Assembly (NCBI GenBank): GCA_023101505.1
Contig: LVZA01000001.1
Coordinates: 1,426,001-1,490,000, forward strand
Origin: Pasteurellaceae bacterium Pebbles2
Lineage (GTDB): Bacteria > Pseudomonadota > Gammaproteobacteria > Enterobacterales > Pasteurellaceae
Length of the DNA: 64,000 nucleotides
Direction of reading: 5' to 3'
Shown: positions 1 to 9,232 of the stretch, piece after piece
Position numbering within the stretch: the first letter of the stretch is position 1
Layout: every line of letters begins with the position of its first letter
Made by a program: the position numbers and the translations under genes
The notes under the pieces: generated by a model
Database searches by the model: none
What the model saw: the letters and a program-made list of their open reading frames with translations, nothing else
Told to the model about the DNA's origin: nothing

Positions 1-2
1 AC

Positions 3-827
3 AGCGTCGGCGATCAAGTTAAAGACACGATGTTGATCACACTGTGGGTATTTACTGGGGTTGAGGGCGCATCTGTCTTATCTGCCCACGCCAAAAAACG
101 CAGCGATGTTGGGTTAGCGACAGTATTAGGGATTGTGCTTGCATTGGTTTTATATGTGGCGATCACCATTTTAGCATTAGGTATTTTGCCACGTGAAAGC
201 ATTGCCGCAATGGCAAATCCATCAATGGGGCCGTTGCTTGATGCAATGATGGGGCCGACTGGCAAAGTGATTATCACGGCTTGTTTGATTATCTCTGTAT
301 TAGCATCTTATATTAGCTGGACAATGTACTCGGCGGAAGTGCCTTATTTGGGTTCAAAAAACGGGGCATTCCCTAAAATCCTTGATAAAGTCAACGCTAA
401 CGGCACGCCGATTAATTCATTATGGTTCACAGGGCTTGTTGTGCAATTTTGTTTAATTTTGGTATTCACCTTTGAGCAAAGCTACAACAATTTATTATTG
501 ATTTCGACATCAATGATTTTAATTCCTTATTTCTTAATTGGTGCGTATTTGTTCAAACTCGCCATTCAAACCAATGCCGCTTGGTACATTAAACTCACCG
601 GATTTATCGCCTCACTTTATGGTTTATGGATCGTTTATGCCGCTGGCTTGGAATATTTGTTGTTATCCGTTGTGTTATATGTGCCAGGGATTTTATTATT
701 CTTATATTCCAACAAAAAATTTCACGGAAAAGTGAAACTGAATAACCCTGAAAAAGGCATTTTAATGGTTATTCTTGCCATCTTTATTTATGCTATTTAT
801 CGCTTGCCTGAGTTGTTGGCAAGTTAA
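3..827 (+). CDS. APC-family amino acid permease, arginine/ornithine antiporter-like (5' partial)
   Basis: The reading frame is open from the first bases, so the gene begins before the window; the ATG at position 30 is internal. The product is a polytopic membrane protein. The visible part starts in a DTMLITLWVFTGVEGA stretch followed by a basic loop (AHAKKRSDVG), which is typical of ArcD-like basic amino acid antiporters of the APC superfamily. About seven hydrophobic segments follow. Such proteins exchange arginine or lysine for ornithine or another amine product across the inner membrane. The substrate cannot be fixed from this fragment, and no arginine deiminase genes lie downstream. An inverted USS pair closes the gene. 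Confidence 0.75.
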   Translation, partial: SVGDQVKDTMLITLWVFTGVEGASVLSAHAKKRSDVGLATVLGIVLALVLYVAITILALGILPRESIAAMANPSMGPLLDAMMGPTGKVIITACLIISVLASYISWTMYSAEVPYLGSKNGAFPKILDKVNANGTPINSLWFTGLVVQFCLILVFTFEQSYNNLLLISTSMILIPYFLIGAYLFKLAIQTNAAWYIKLTGFIASLYGLWIVYAAGLEYLLLSVVLYVPGILLFLYSNKKFHGKVKLNNPEKGILMVILAIFIYAIYRLPELLAS

Positions 828-856
828 GTGATGTTGGTTAAAACTAAGTGATTTTT

Positions 857-893
857 CACCGCACTTTATCGCAAAAGTGCGGTGTATTTTTTT
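857..893 (+). terminator. USS-pair terminator of the antiporter gene
   Basis: CACCGCACTTT (857-867) pairs with AAAGTGCGGTG (874-884) around a short loop and is followed by a T-rich run. It is an intrinsic terminator built from two opposed uptake sequences. Confidence 0.8.
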
Positions 894-986
894 GTTATTT
901 TCTTAAATAAGAAGATTGCCAACCGTTGTTGGTGAGAATAGCGTTTTAGCATTATTAAGTTTAGGGTAATAAATTTTAGCCAACAA

Positions 987-1010
987 AAAACCCAGCCTAA
1001 GCTGGGTTTT
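987..1010 (-). terminator. Terminator of the rpsF-rplI operon
   Basis: CCCAGC-CTAA-GCTGGG is flanked by A and T tracts, giving a classic intrinsic terminator for the leftward ribosomal operon, 18 bp after the rplI stop. Confidence 0.85.
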
Positions 1011-1027
1011 ATTTTCAAAATCGAGAA

Positions 1028-1477
1028 TTATTCTGCAACAACAACTACGTTTAATGATGCGAATACTTCACCGTGAAGTTGGAAACGAACTTCGTGATCG
1101 CCAGTGGTACGTAATGGACCAGTTGATAAACGAACTTCTGATTTTTCTACTTTCACGCCTGCAGCTGTTACTGCATCTGCTACGTCGCGAGTTGTGATTG
1201 AACCGAATAAACGACCTTCATCACCAGCTTTAGAAACGATAGTTACTGCTTCTAATGCAGCGATTTGTGCTGCACGAGCTTGCGCTTCAGCTAAAGTTGC
1301 TGCTGCTTTCGCTTCTAATTCAGCACGACGTGCTTCAAAGTGTTCAATGTTAGCTTTAGTTGCCATAACCGCTTTACCTTGTGGGATTAAGAAGTTACGT
1401 GCGAAACCTGATTTAACATTTACTTGATCACCAATGTTACCAAGGTGAACAATTTTATCTAAAAGAATTACTTGCAT
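1028..1477 (-). CDS. rplI: 50S ribosomal protein L9
   Basis: The 149-residue product begins [19 protein letters not shown], the L9 N-terminal domain that binds 23S rRNA. A long Ala/Glu-rich connecting helix follows (about residues 42-75), then the C-terminal domain. Full length and family-typical. It is last in the rpsF-priB-rpsR-rplI operon, 19 bp after rpsR, with an intrinsic terminator downstream. Confidence 0.97.
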   Translation of the reverse strand: MQVILLDKIVHLGNIGDQVNVKSGFARNFLIPQGKAVMATKANIEHFEARRAELEAKAAATLAEAQARAAQIAALEAVTIVSKAGDEGRLFGSITTRDVADAVTAAGVKVEKSEVRLSTGPLRTTGDHEVRFQLHGEVFASLNVVVVAE

Positions 1478-1496
1478 TACCGTTATCCTCTCTTAA

Positions 1497-2048
<552 letters not shown>

Positions 2049-2062
<14 letters not shown>

Positions 2063-2429
2063 CCTCAAAATCGTTGGTTTCAACTTCAGCTAAAGCAGGA
2101 CGACGTTCGTCTTTTGCTTTAACCATTGGGGACGCTTCTGTTACGGCGTGCTTAGTACGAATGATTACGTTACGAAGAACTGCGTCGTTGTAACGGAAAG
2201 TTGTTTCTAGCTCGTCGATTACTTCTTGAGGCGCTTCTACATTCATAAGCACATAGTGTGCTTTATGTAATTTGTTGATTGGGTATGCTAATTGACGGCG
2301 ACCCCAATCTTCTAGGCGATGGATTTGACCGCCAGCTTCTTTAACAGAACCTGTGTAGCGTTCAATCATACCTGATACTTGCTCGCTTTGGTCCGGGTGA
2401 ACCATAAATACGATTTCGTAGTGACGCAT
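2049..2429 (-). CDS. rpsF: 30S ribosomal protein S6
   Basis: The 126-residue product starts [18 protein letters not shown], the S6 ferredoxin-like fold. It contains [19 protein letters not shown] and ends in an acidic tail (FEDAEE), the part glutamylated by RimK in E. coli S6. It is first in the operon with priB, rpsR and rplI, downstream of a leader that may be a target for S6:S18 feedback. The GAGGAG in the last codons can serve as a Shine-Dalgarno for priB. Confidence 0.97.
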
Positions 2430-2520
2430 TACTGCTCCTTACGGGTTAATCAGCCTCCGACTGTTAGACCAGTTACCAATCTGCGGAAGCAAGGAACGAA
2501 AATAGGAATGTAACTGTAAG
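2430..2520 (-). promoter_or_regulatory. rpsF leader, candidate S6:S18 autoregulatory RNA
   Basis: About 90 nt lie between the inferred start site and the rpsF ATG. On the minus strand GCTTCCG pairs with CGGAGGC around an inner hairpin, placing an unpaired or paired CCG near the loop. A CCG-bearing hairpin is the known feature of S6:S18-binding leaders in many bacteria. The fold is my manual reading and was not computed. Confidence 0.5.
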
Positions 2521-2526
2521 GCGTGG

Positions 2527-2554
2527 ATTATACAGAATTATGCAAGAAACTCAA
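2527..2554 (-). promoter_or_regulatory. Promoter of the rpsF operon
   Basis: On the minus strand TTGAGT (2554-2549), a 16-base spacer and a perfect TATAAT (2532-2527) form a sigma-70 promoter about 100 bp before rpsF. Confidence 0.75.
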
Positions 2555-2565
2555 GTAAAAAGTGC

Positions 2566-2602
2566 AGAAAAAAGCACCGCACTTTGCTTTAAAAGTGCGG
2601 TG
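2566..2602 (-). terminator. USS-pair terminator after the small basic gene
   Basis: CACCGCACTTT (2575-2585) and AAAGTGCGGTG (2592-2602) form a stem. Read on the minus strand it is followed by a T-rich run, closing the YhcH-mltF-small gene transcript. Confidence 0.75.
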
Positions 2603-2609
2603 TAAAAAA

Positions 2610-2762
2610 TTAACTTTCTTGCTGTGCGATGAAGAACAACGCGTGGCGCATTGCGATGTTGCTTTTAGCTTGTCTTAATCGGCGAATTCTTTCCGTTCTT
2701 CGAGTTTGAGAAGCGAAAGATTTACGTGTTTTTTTAAAGTGAGGTTTACGTTTAATTGCCAT
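2610..2762 (-). CDS. Small, strongly basic 50-residue protein of unknown function
   Basis: The frame reads MAIKRKPHFKKTRKSFASQ, continues TRRTERIRRLRQAKSNIAM and ends RHALFFIAQQES. About a third of residues are Lys, Arg or His, and acidic residues are few. The product resembles small ribosomal or nucleic-acid-binding proteins in composition, but I recognise no family. The AAGGAG Shine-Dalgarno is formed by the last codons of mltF (AAG GAG TAA), five bases before this ATG, so translational coupling is likely. A USS-pair terminator follows. The good ribosome site, tight spacing and lack of internal stops make it a convincing gene despite its size. Confidence 0.7.
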   Translation of the reverse strand: MAIKRKPHFKKTRKSFASQTRRTERIRRLRQAKSNIAMRHALFFIAQQES

Positions 2763-2764
2763 AA

Positions 2765-4186
2765 TTACTCCTTATTTTCGCTGATGTGCTCCGCTTGTTC
2801 GTTATTATTTTGCGTTTCTTGTACACGATGATAATTCACAATGCTATTCATATAGCGGCGAATATTTTCTACATATTGGAACGCTTCATAGCCTCGAGCA
2901 TAACCATATTTTAAGTTAGAATAGTAGCGTTTTTCCGCCAACAGTGGCAGATTTTTCTTCACATCAGACCAATTATCGGGGTTGCCGCCCAAGTTTTTGG
3001 TTAAACGTCTTGCGTCTAACATATGCCCCAATCCCATATTATAGCCAGCGAGCGCATACCAAATGCGATCTTCTTGGGGAATGCTGTCTGGCACTTGTGA
3101 AATGAGCCAGTGCAAATAGCCTGCTCCAGCTTTAATGCTTTGTTCTGGATCAGTGCGATCCGTGATCTTCATTCGCTCAGCAGTGGCTTTGGTAAGCATC
3201 ATCATTCCACGCACGCCCGTTGGCGATGTGGCATCTTTATCCCAATGAGATTCCTGATAAGCGACCGCTGCGAGCAAACGCCAATCTAAATCACCTTGGT
3301 ATTTTTCAAATAAAGGCGCATATTTGGGCAAGATCGTTTCAATGGCATTCGTATAAGAACGCATATCGACATAATCAAATTGCGAAAAATGATTTAAATA
3401 TTTTTCTTCAATACGAGCCATTAAACCGCTTTCAACAGCATTATTCATAAAATCTAACAATGCGGCTTGCAGTTCGCTATAAGAGCTGTTTGGCAAATAC
3501 CAATGCACCGCTGCTTCATCGGTAACATCAAATGCAACCGCCACTGACGGTTTGATTTGTTTGGCGGCTGAAACGTCAATCGAATTTGCGATGGTATAAG
3601 CAATTTTACCTTCAGCGACTTGCAATAATAATTCTTCTTGCGTCTGTTTTTTGTTCACAGACCAAGTTAATTTCGGCGCAGTTTCTTTCTTTTCTTGCAG
3701 AATATGTTCTAGTTCCGAGCCGCCCGCAATCACCAAATCCCCTTGTAATTGCTCAAGTGATGTGGGACGAGTTTGCCCTTTGCGATAAACTAATTGCCAC
3801 GATGCAGAATAATAAGACGGCCCGATTTGAAATTGCTCTGCCTTTTTCGGCTGATACAACAAATTAGCCGCTGCAATATCAATTTCATTCTTATTTAACG
3901 CCTCAAACAAAGCATCATTATTATCAAGGGTTTTGATTTCCAATTCTACGCCGAGATGATTGGCAAAAGCCTTGCTTAATTCAAATTCCAACCCAGCTTG
4001 CCCATTGGCATCAATAAAATAAGAAACTGGGTTGTTGATCGTGCCGACCACTAAAGTTTTGCGCTGCTTAATCGCCGAATAATGGTTTTCCTCCGAGCGC
4101 ATAATTTGCTGCCAAGGGAAAACCATATCAATCGCCCAAAGTAGCAGAGCGAGCGACGCTACAATGCGTAAAAATAATCCTTTCAT
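2765..4186 (-). CDS. mltF: Membrane-bound lytic murein transglycosylase F
   Basis: The 473-residue product begins with a hydrophobic signal or anchor segment (about residues 5-24). A type 3 solute-binding-protein-like regulatory domain follows (about 40-270), then a C-terminal SLT transglycosylase domain. The catalytic glutamate is in [11 protein letters not shown], followed by [12 protein letters not shown] and the [14 protein letters not shown] helix. MltF cleaves the MurNAc-GlcNAc bond of peptidoglycan to 1,6-anhydro products at the outer face of the cell envelope. It lies six bases after the YhcH-like gene and is followed at once by a small basic gene, so the three are probably cotranscribed. 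Confidence 0.93.
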   Translation of the reverse strand: MKGLFLRIVASLALLLWAIDMVFPWQQIMRSEENHYSAIKQRKTLVVGTINNPVSYFIDANGQAGLEFELSKAFANHLGVELEIKTLDNNDALFEALNKNEIDIAAANLLYQPKKAEQFQIGPSYYSASWQLVYRKGQTRPTSLEQLQGDLVIAGGSELEHILQEKKETAPKLTWSVNKKQTQEELLLQVAEGKIAYTIANSIDVSAAKQIKPSVAVAFDVTDEAAVHWYLPNSSYSELQAALLDFMNNAVESGLMARIEEKYLNHFSQFDYVDMRSYTNAIETILPKYAPLFEKYQGDLDWRLLAAVAYQESHWDKDATSPTGVRGMMMLTKATAERMKITDRTDPEQSIKAGAGYLHWLISQVPDSIPQEDRIWYALAGYNMGLGHMLDARRLTKNLGGNPDNWSDVKKNLPLLAEKRYYSNLKYGYARGYEAFQYVENIRRYMNSIVNYHRVQETQNNNEQAEHISENKE

Positions 4187-4192
4187 TGAATA

Positions 4193-4723
<531 letters not shown>

Positions 4724-4784
4724 CTACAATCCCCAATAAATGTGCTAAAATTTCTGCAACTGACAGGGAATATTTTTGAAAACC

Positions 4785-4813
4785 TAGACTTAGCTTAAAT
4801 ATTTGACTATAAT
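4785..4813 (+). promoter_or_regulatory. Promoter of the CAU tRNA gene
   Basis: TAGACT (4785-4790), a 17-base spacer and TATAAT (4808-4813) lie about 19 bp before the mature tRNA 5' end. Confidence 0.7.
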
Positions 4814-4831
4814 CTTTCGCACTTCTCGACC

Positions 4832-4908
4832 GCCCCCATAGCTCAGTCGGTTAGAGCAGTCGACTCATAATCGATTGGTCACAGGTTCAAGTCCTGTTGG
4901 GGGCACCA
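4832..4908 (+). tRNA. tRNA with CAU anticodon, probably tRNA-Ile2 (lysidine-modified)
   Basis: The 77-nt cloverleaf has acceptor stem GCCCCCA/TGGGGGC, D arm GCTC...GAGC, anticodon loop CTCATAA, T arm ACAGG-TTCAAGT-CCTGT and an encoded CCA. CAU can mean Met, or Ile read as AUA after TilS converts C34 to lysidine. The acceptor pairs C4-G69 and C5-G68, the CGACTCATAATCG anticodon arm and the TTGGTC/GTTCAAGTCC arms resemble E. coli ileX more than elongator tRNA-Met. I therefore favour tRNA-Ile2. It is transcribed alone from its own promoter. Confidence 0.9.
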
Positions 4909-5012
4909 AGTTACTTTTTCTTAATATTTTCCCCGAATTATTTCTTCTTTGTCTTGCTAATTAGCTTATTTTTAATTCTTTAACAGAAATCATTTTATTT
5001 TAGCAAAAAACA

Positions 5013-5040
5013 AAAAATCGGCTCAGTTGAGCCGATTTTC
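5013..5040 (-). terminator. Terminator of sodA
   Basis: AAATCGGCTCA and TGAGCCGATTT form a long stem with A and T tracts on both sides. It sits 18 bp after the sodA stop. Confidence 0.85.
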
Positions 5041-5057
5041 TTGGTATTTAGCAATAA

Positions 5058-5720
5058 TTATGCTTGGCAGCCGCAGCCTGTTGAGATTTTTTTCTCGAAG
5101 CGTTCGTTAGCGAAATCCCAGTTGATTACGTTCCAGAATTCTTTGATGTAGTCTGGACGGCGGTTTTGGAATTTTAAGTAGTAAGCGTGTTCCCAAACGT
5201 CTAAACCGAATAATGGGTAGCCTTCGCAGCCAGCGATGTCTTTACCCATTAATGGGCTGTCTTGGTTTGCTGTTGAAACAACGGCTAATTTACCGCCTTC
5301 TTGCACCACTAACCACGCCCAGCCTGAGCCGAAACGAGTTGTTGCAGCTTTTTCAAATTCTGCTTTGAATGCGTCAACAGAACCGAAATCACGTTCGATT
5401 GCTGCTTTTAATGCGCCTTGTAAGGTTGTGCCTTTTTTCAATGATTTCCAGAATAAACGGTGGTTTGCGTGTCCGCCGATATTGTTACGAAGTGCAGTGA
5501 ATTTATCTGCAGGCACGTTTGCAAGGTGTTTTTTCAAGAATGAACCAGGGCAACCTTGCGCCGCTAATTCTGCAAATTCTGGCAAACTTTCTAAGGCTGC
5601 ATTTGCGTTGTTGATGTAAGCCTGATGGTGTTTGCTGTGGTGAATTTCCATTGTTTGCGCATCGAAATGCGGTTCTAATGCGTCGTAGGCATAGCCTAAT
5701 TCAGGTAGAGAATAAGACAT
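5058..5720 (-). CDS. sodA: Superoxide dismutase, Mn-type
   Basis: The 220-residue product begins [20 protein letters not shown], with the metal ligand His27 in [10 protein letters not shown]. The other ligands lie in [10 protein letters not shown] and DVWEHAYY. The NQDSPLMG segment carries the glutamine typical of Mn enzymes. It converts superoxide to hydrogen peroxide and oxygen in the cytoplasm. The last residues (STGCGCQA) carry two cysteines in a CGC motif, which I do not recall from E. coli SodA. The gene is monocistronic, with its own terminator. An FNR-like box lies 82-95 bp before the start codon, consistent with repression without oxygen. Confidence 0.95.
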   Translation of the reverse strand: MSYSLPELGYAYDALEPHFDAQTMEIHHSKHHQAYINNANAALESLPEFAELAAQGCPGSFLKKHLANVPADKFTALRNNIGGHANHRLFWKSLKKGTTLQGALKAAIERDFGSVDAFKAEFEKAATTRFGSGWAWLVVQEGGKLAVVSTANQDSPLMGKDIAGCEGYPLFGLDVWEHAYYLKFQNRRPDYIKEFWNVINWDFANERFEKKISTGCGCQA

Positions 5721-5801
5721 AAATTGCTCCTTTTGTGTTTTTGTGTGTTTTTGCTACTGTGCGAAATATTCGCAAGTTCCGTTGGAATTTTAGCAAATAA
5801 A

Positions 5802-5815
5802 TTGATTTAGATCAT
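5802..5815. promoter_or_regulatory. FNR-like site upstream of sodA
   Basis: TTGAT-TTAG-ATCAT matches the FNR consensus TTGAT-N4-ATCAA at nine of ten bases. It lies upstream of sodA, a gene repressed anaerobically by FNR and ArcA in E. coli. Confidence 0.5.
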
Positions 5816-5888
5816 TAAAAAAGCCAATTTTGTCTGAAAAAAGACAAATAAATCGTTGTTATTATTATCAAAGGATTTGACTTTGATG

Positions 5889-5936
5889 AAAGTGCGGTGT
5901 GTTTTTCAAAAGTTTTAAAAATTGCACCGCACTTTT
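5889..5936 (-). terminator. USS pair closing the rsuA-bcr-zinc ribbon transcript
   Basis: AAAGTGCGGTG (5888-5898) and CACCGCACTTT (5925-5935) are opposed, with a 26-base A/T-rich loop. It lies directly after the zinc ribbon gene on the minus strand. The long loop makes termination weaker than at other USS pairs. Confidence 0.55.
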
Positions 5937-5942
5937 GCTGTG

Positions 5943-6173
5943 TTAGCTATTCCACCACATTGCACCGCCGATAACGAGAGCAAAAATGACCAGCCAAATG
6001 AGTTGGATTTTGATATTCTGGCGGTTTAATTGTTCATTATATAAGCGACGCTGTTCCAGCTTTTCACGGTATACTGCTAAATCGGCTTCATTAAAAGAAA
6101 AGCCGCAATGGGGACAGAGTTGTGCATTTTCACTGATTTTTCGCCGACATTCGGGGCATCTTTGTAACGCCAT
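5943..6173 (-). CDS. Small zinc-ribbon membrane protein
   Basis: The 76-residue product starts MALQRCPECRRKISENAQLC and has two CxxC pairs (CPEC, CPHC) that form a zinc ribbon. A charged helical linker (about 30-52) and one C-terminal membrane segment (about 53-72) follow. Its ATG overlaps the bcr stop as TAATG, so it is translationally coupled to the efflux gene. The longer frame from 6239 lies inside bcr and is rejected. No specific function is known to me; similar ribbon-plus-TM proteins are common and mostly uncharacterised. Confidence 0.8.
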   Translation of the reverse strand: MALQRCPECRRKISENAQLCPHCGFSFNEADLAVYREKLEQRRLYNEQLNRQNIKIQLIWLVIFALVIGGAMWWNS

Positions 6174-7384
6174 TATTGTTGTCCTTTCAAAGTTTTGTAG
6201 GTAAGAAAATAATACACGATCACGGCTAAGATCACGCAAGCCCCCATTGAATAAAGCATTGGGGCGGCACTGTCAATTTTCATTAATGCCACCAAAGAGC
6301 TGATAAACGCCCCCAAGCCGAAGCGAACGCTGCCTGCAAGGGAGTTTGCTGTGCCTGCCATTGTGGGAAATTTTTCTAAAATTGATGCCATTGCATTCGA
6401 TGAAATTAAGGCATTTTGCCCGACGAAAAAAGCGATGCCGATAGCCATAGCCCAAAAGCCGAGATCAAATAAGGCAACCAAAATCAGCCAAATTCCAGCG
6501 ATAAATTGAATGCTTAAGCCGATTTGTAGCATTTTTTCAGCACCAACTTTATGCACCACTCGTCCGTTAATAAAAGATCCTAGCGTCATTATGGCGATGT
6601 TGAGCATAAAAAAGTAGCCGAAATGGTCAACGGCGATGCCATATAAATCAATGTAAACAATCGTGCCGATGGTGAGAAAAATAAACATTCCGCCAAAGCC
6701 AAGACCCGATGAAATCATATAACCCAGCACTTCTTTTTGTTTCCATACGGTGATGAAATTACGTGCGATAATATTTAAACGCAAGGGAATGCGGTTTTGT
6801 TTTTGGTGCGTTTCGGGAATGATGAAGCTGACCAATAATGTGCTTAATAAACCAACAATGGCGATGATGTAGAAAATGACTGTCCAGTGAAAATGTTTCA
6901 CGATGTAACCGCCGATAATCGGAGCGAGCAGTGGGGCGATCATTAAAATCAGCGTGATGATCGACATCATTTTTGATAATTCATTTTTGCTAAATAAATC
7001 ACGCAATAATGCTCCGACTAAAACCACGGGAGCGGCGGCGAAAAAGCCTTGCACAAAGCGAAGTGCGGTGAAATTTTCAATAATATTGACGGTGGTTAAG
7101 CTGAATGAAGCAATGGCGGAAATGATAATTCCTAATAAAATAATAGGTTTACGACCATAACTGTCGCCCACAGGTCCCCAAAATAGCTGACCTGCCGCCA
7201 TTCCAAATGTGAACAAGGTCAAGGAATGAGGAACTTGCTCAGGCGTTACCTGAAAATCCTGTGCGATTTGTAAGAACGCAGGCAAATACATATCCACGCC
7301 CAATGGGGGAAGCATCGACAAAATCCCCAAGGTGAGCGTAAATAAAAAGCCCACTTTAACCGTTTTTTCTGTTGCATTAGTCAT
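6173..7384 (-). CDS. bcr: Bcr/CflA family drug efflux MFS transporter
   Basis: The 403-residue product is an inner membrane protein with about 12 predicted helices. It contains the Bcr/CflA start PPLGVDMYLPAFLQIAQDF, the MFS motif A-like GPVGDSYGRKPIIL after helix 2, and the drug:H+ antiporter pattern LLAPIIGGYIV in helix 5. E. coli Bcr exports bicyclomycin and sulfonamides by proton antiport, but the substrates here are not shown by sequence. It overlaps rsuA by 8 bp upstream and the zinc ribbon gene by 1 bp downstream, so the three form one operon. Confidence 0.9.
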   Translation of the reverse strand: MTNATEKTVKVGFLFTLTLGILSMLPPLGVDMYLPAFLQIAQDFQVTPEQVPHSLTLFTFGMAAGQLFWGPVGDSYGRKPIILLGIIISAIASFSLTTVNIIENFTALRFVQGFFAAAPVVLVGALLRDLFSKNELSKMMSIITLILMIAPLLAPIIGGYIVKHFHWTVIFYIIAIVGLLSTLLVSFIIPETHQKQNRIPLRLNIIARNFITVWKQKEVLGYMISSGLGFGGMFIFLTIGTIVYIDLYGIAVDHFGYFFMLNIAIMTLGSFINGRVVHKVGAEKMLQIGLSIQFIAGIWLILVALFDLGFWAMAIGIAFFVGQNALISSNAMASILEKFPTMAGTANSLAGSVRFGLGAFISSLVALMKIDSAAPMLYSMGACVILAVIVYYFLTYKTLKGQQ

Positions 7385-8078
7385 TTACGCTCTCCGCAAT
7401 TTCTTGTTCTGTTAAGGCTCGAAATTCGCCCTCGGGCAAATCTTCATCAAGCACGATATTGCCAACTCGCCAGCGGTGCAATGCCACCACTTTGTTGCCC
7501 AGAGCAGCAAACATACGTTTTACTTGGTGATAACGCCCCTCGCTAATGGTGAGATTGACGTTGTAATCATCTAAAATTTCAAGCACGGCAGGTGTGGTTG
7601 GCTCACGTTCGCCACGTAACAAAATGCCGTCCGCACAGGCTTGTTGGTAATTACTTTCCACGGGATCGGCGAGCGTAACCAAATAAGTTTTTTCGCAATG
7701 ATGTTTCGGCGAAGTAATGCGGTGCGACCATTGTCCGTCGTCGGTAAGCAGCACTAATCCTGTGGTGTCCACATCTAATCGCCCTGCACTGTGCAATTTG
7801 CCCGCCAGTGGATAATCAAAAAATTGATAAATGGTCGGATAGTCACCGTCGTCGTGAGAACACACAAAACCTTGCGGTTTGTTTAGCATAAAATATTGCT
7901 TGCCATCGAGCCATTCAAGGCGTTCGCCATCGAATAAAATTTCATCAGTATTCGACACTTTGCGAGCGCCACTTTTTTCAATTTCTCCGTTAATTTGCAC
8001 CGCACTTTGACGCAAGGCTTTGTTCGCTTGTGAACGAGTTAAGCCTGTTTGTTCCGCTAAAAATTTATCTAATCTCAT
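7377..8078 (-). CDS. rsuA: 16S rRNA pseudouridine(516) synthase
   Basis: The 233-residue product begins MRLDKFLAEQTGLTRSQANK, an S4-like RNA-binding domain. The catalytic domain carries the nucleophilic aspartate in HSAGRLDVDTTGLVLLTDDG, and SEGRYHQVKRMFAALGNKV is a second family motif. RsuA isomerises U516 of 16S rRNA. The ATG at 8078 gives a protein almost the same length as E. coli RsuA (231); an extension to 8144 adds 22 residues with no family support. It is first in the rsuA-bcr-zinc ribbon operon. Confidence 0.95.
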   Translation of the reverse strand: MRLDKFLAEQTGLTRSQANKALRQSAVQINGEIEKSGARKVSNTDEILFDGERLEWLDGKQYFMLNKPQGFVCSHDDGDYPTIYQFFDYPLAGKLHSAGRLDVDTTGLVLLTDDGQWSHRITSPKHHCEKTYLVTLADPVESNYQQACADGILLRGEREPTTPAVLEILDDYNVNLTISEGRYHQVKRMFAALGNKVVALHRWRVGNIVLDEDLPEGEFRALTEQEIAESVND

Positions 8079-8221
8079 TTGCTTTCCGTTTTTATTTATT
8101 TGTTTTATAAGACTTTTCATCTCATTTGAGTAAGCAATGATCACAAAATGAGATGACTAATAGGAAGTTAATTTGTGTTGTAAAAGGGTAAAAAATCGAG
8201 TGGAATTGAGCCGACTAGATT

Positions 8222-9223
8222 TTATTCATTTCGCCATTCTATCACAGACTGGCGTAAAATGAGCTGTGGATCGAGAATTAAAGTGCGGTGTTTTTCTGTC
8301 GAGTTTTTGATGCGATGCAATAAGGTGTTCACCGCCAATTTAGCAAATTCCGCTTTGGGTTGAACGATGGTGCTGAGCGGTGGGCTGAGATATTGAGCGA
8401 GATGAATGTCGTCGTAGCCGATAATCGACATATCTTTTGGCACGCTTAATCCCTGTTGCCACAAGGCTTGATACGCTCCCACAGCGATGGTGTCGCTACA
8501 GGCAAAAACTGCGGTGGGTTTTTGGTGAGTTTTGAGCAATTTCGTCATTCCTTGCACGCCGCCGTCAAAGTTAAAATGACTTTCGATAATCCATTCTTCT
8601 CGCAGGGCTAAATTCGCTTCTGCTAAGGCTTTTTGGTAGCCTTTTAAGCGATTTTGAGCCAATGGTTTTTTCAGACTACCAGTAATAATCGCAATTTTTT
8701 GGTGTCCGTGTTCAATTAAGCATTTTGTTGCCAAATAGCCGCCAAGTTCCGCATTTTCCACGATTTTATCTGCATTTAATTCCGTCGGCCACCAGTCCAT
8801 AATCACGCAAGGTAAGGGCAAATTCAATGGCTTGGCTTGAAAACGGCTGTCGGTACACATCAATAGTAAACCGTCCACTTGCTTTTGCATCAGCGTTTGC
8901 AGATTTCTCTCTAAGCGAACTTCGTCATCATCGGTGTTACACAAAATCAAATTATAGCCCTGTTGGCTGCAATATCGCTCCACGTTCGCCACAATTTCGG
9001 CGAAGAACGGGTTGTCGCTTGTGGTAACCAACATTCCGATAGTGCGAGTTTCTTTGATTTTCAAGCTGCGAGCCAACGCCGACGGCTGATAGTTTAACTC
9101 TTTCACCACCGCCATAATTTTAGCTCGCATTTCTTCGCTCACATAGCGAGAATTGTTGATCACGTGCGACACGGTGGAGGTGGAAACCTTTGCCAACCGT
9201 GCAATATCTTTCATTGTTGCCAT
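8222..9223 (-). CDS. rbsR: Ribose operon repressor, LacI family
   Basis: The 333-residue product has an N-terminal helix-turn-helix ([20 protein letters not shown]), a hinge helix ([11 protein letters not shown]) and a periplasmic-binding-protein-like effector domain. RbsR represses rbs genes until ribose binds. It is last in rbsDACBKR, nine bases after rbsK, as in E. coli. A matching 16-bp palindromic operator lies upstream of rbsD (14209-14224). I see no strong terminator after it, only a degenerate stem near 8196-8216 followed by T residues on the minus strand. Confidence 0.93.
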   Translation of the reverse strand: MATMKDIARLAKVSTSTVSHVINNSRYVSEEMRAKIMAVVKELNYQPSALARSLKIKETRTIGMLVTTSDNPFFAEIVANVERYCSQQGYNLILCNTDDDEVRLERNLQTLMQKQVDGLLLMCTDSRFQAKPLNLPLPCVIMDWWPTELNADKIVENAELGGYLATKCLIEHGHQKIAIITGSLKKPLAQNRLKGYQKALAEANLALREEWIIESHFNFDGGVQGMTKLLKTHQKPTAVFACSDTIAVGAYQALWQQGLSVPKDMSIIGYDDIHLAQYLSPPLSTIVQPKAEFAKLAVNTLLHRIKNSTEKHRTLILDPQLILRQSVIEWRNE

Positions 9224-9232
9224 TAAATTTGC

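Noticed and set aside
14-277. Open frame opposite the antiporter gene
   Set aside because: It is a shadow of the membrane protein on the other strand, with no ribosome site.
8196-8216. Terminator after rbsR
   Set aside because: The stem is too degenerate to support; only a T-run on the minus strand is clear.
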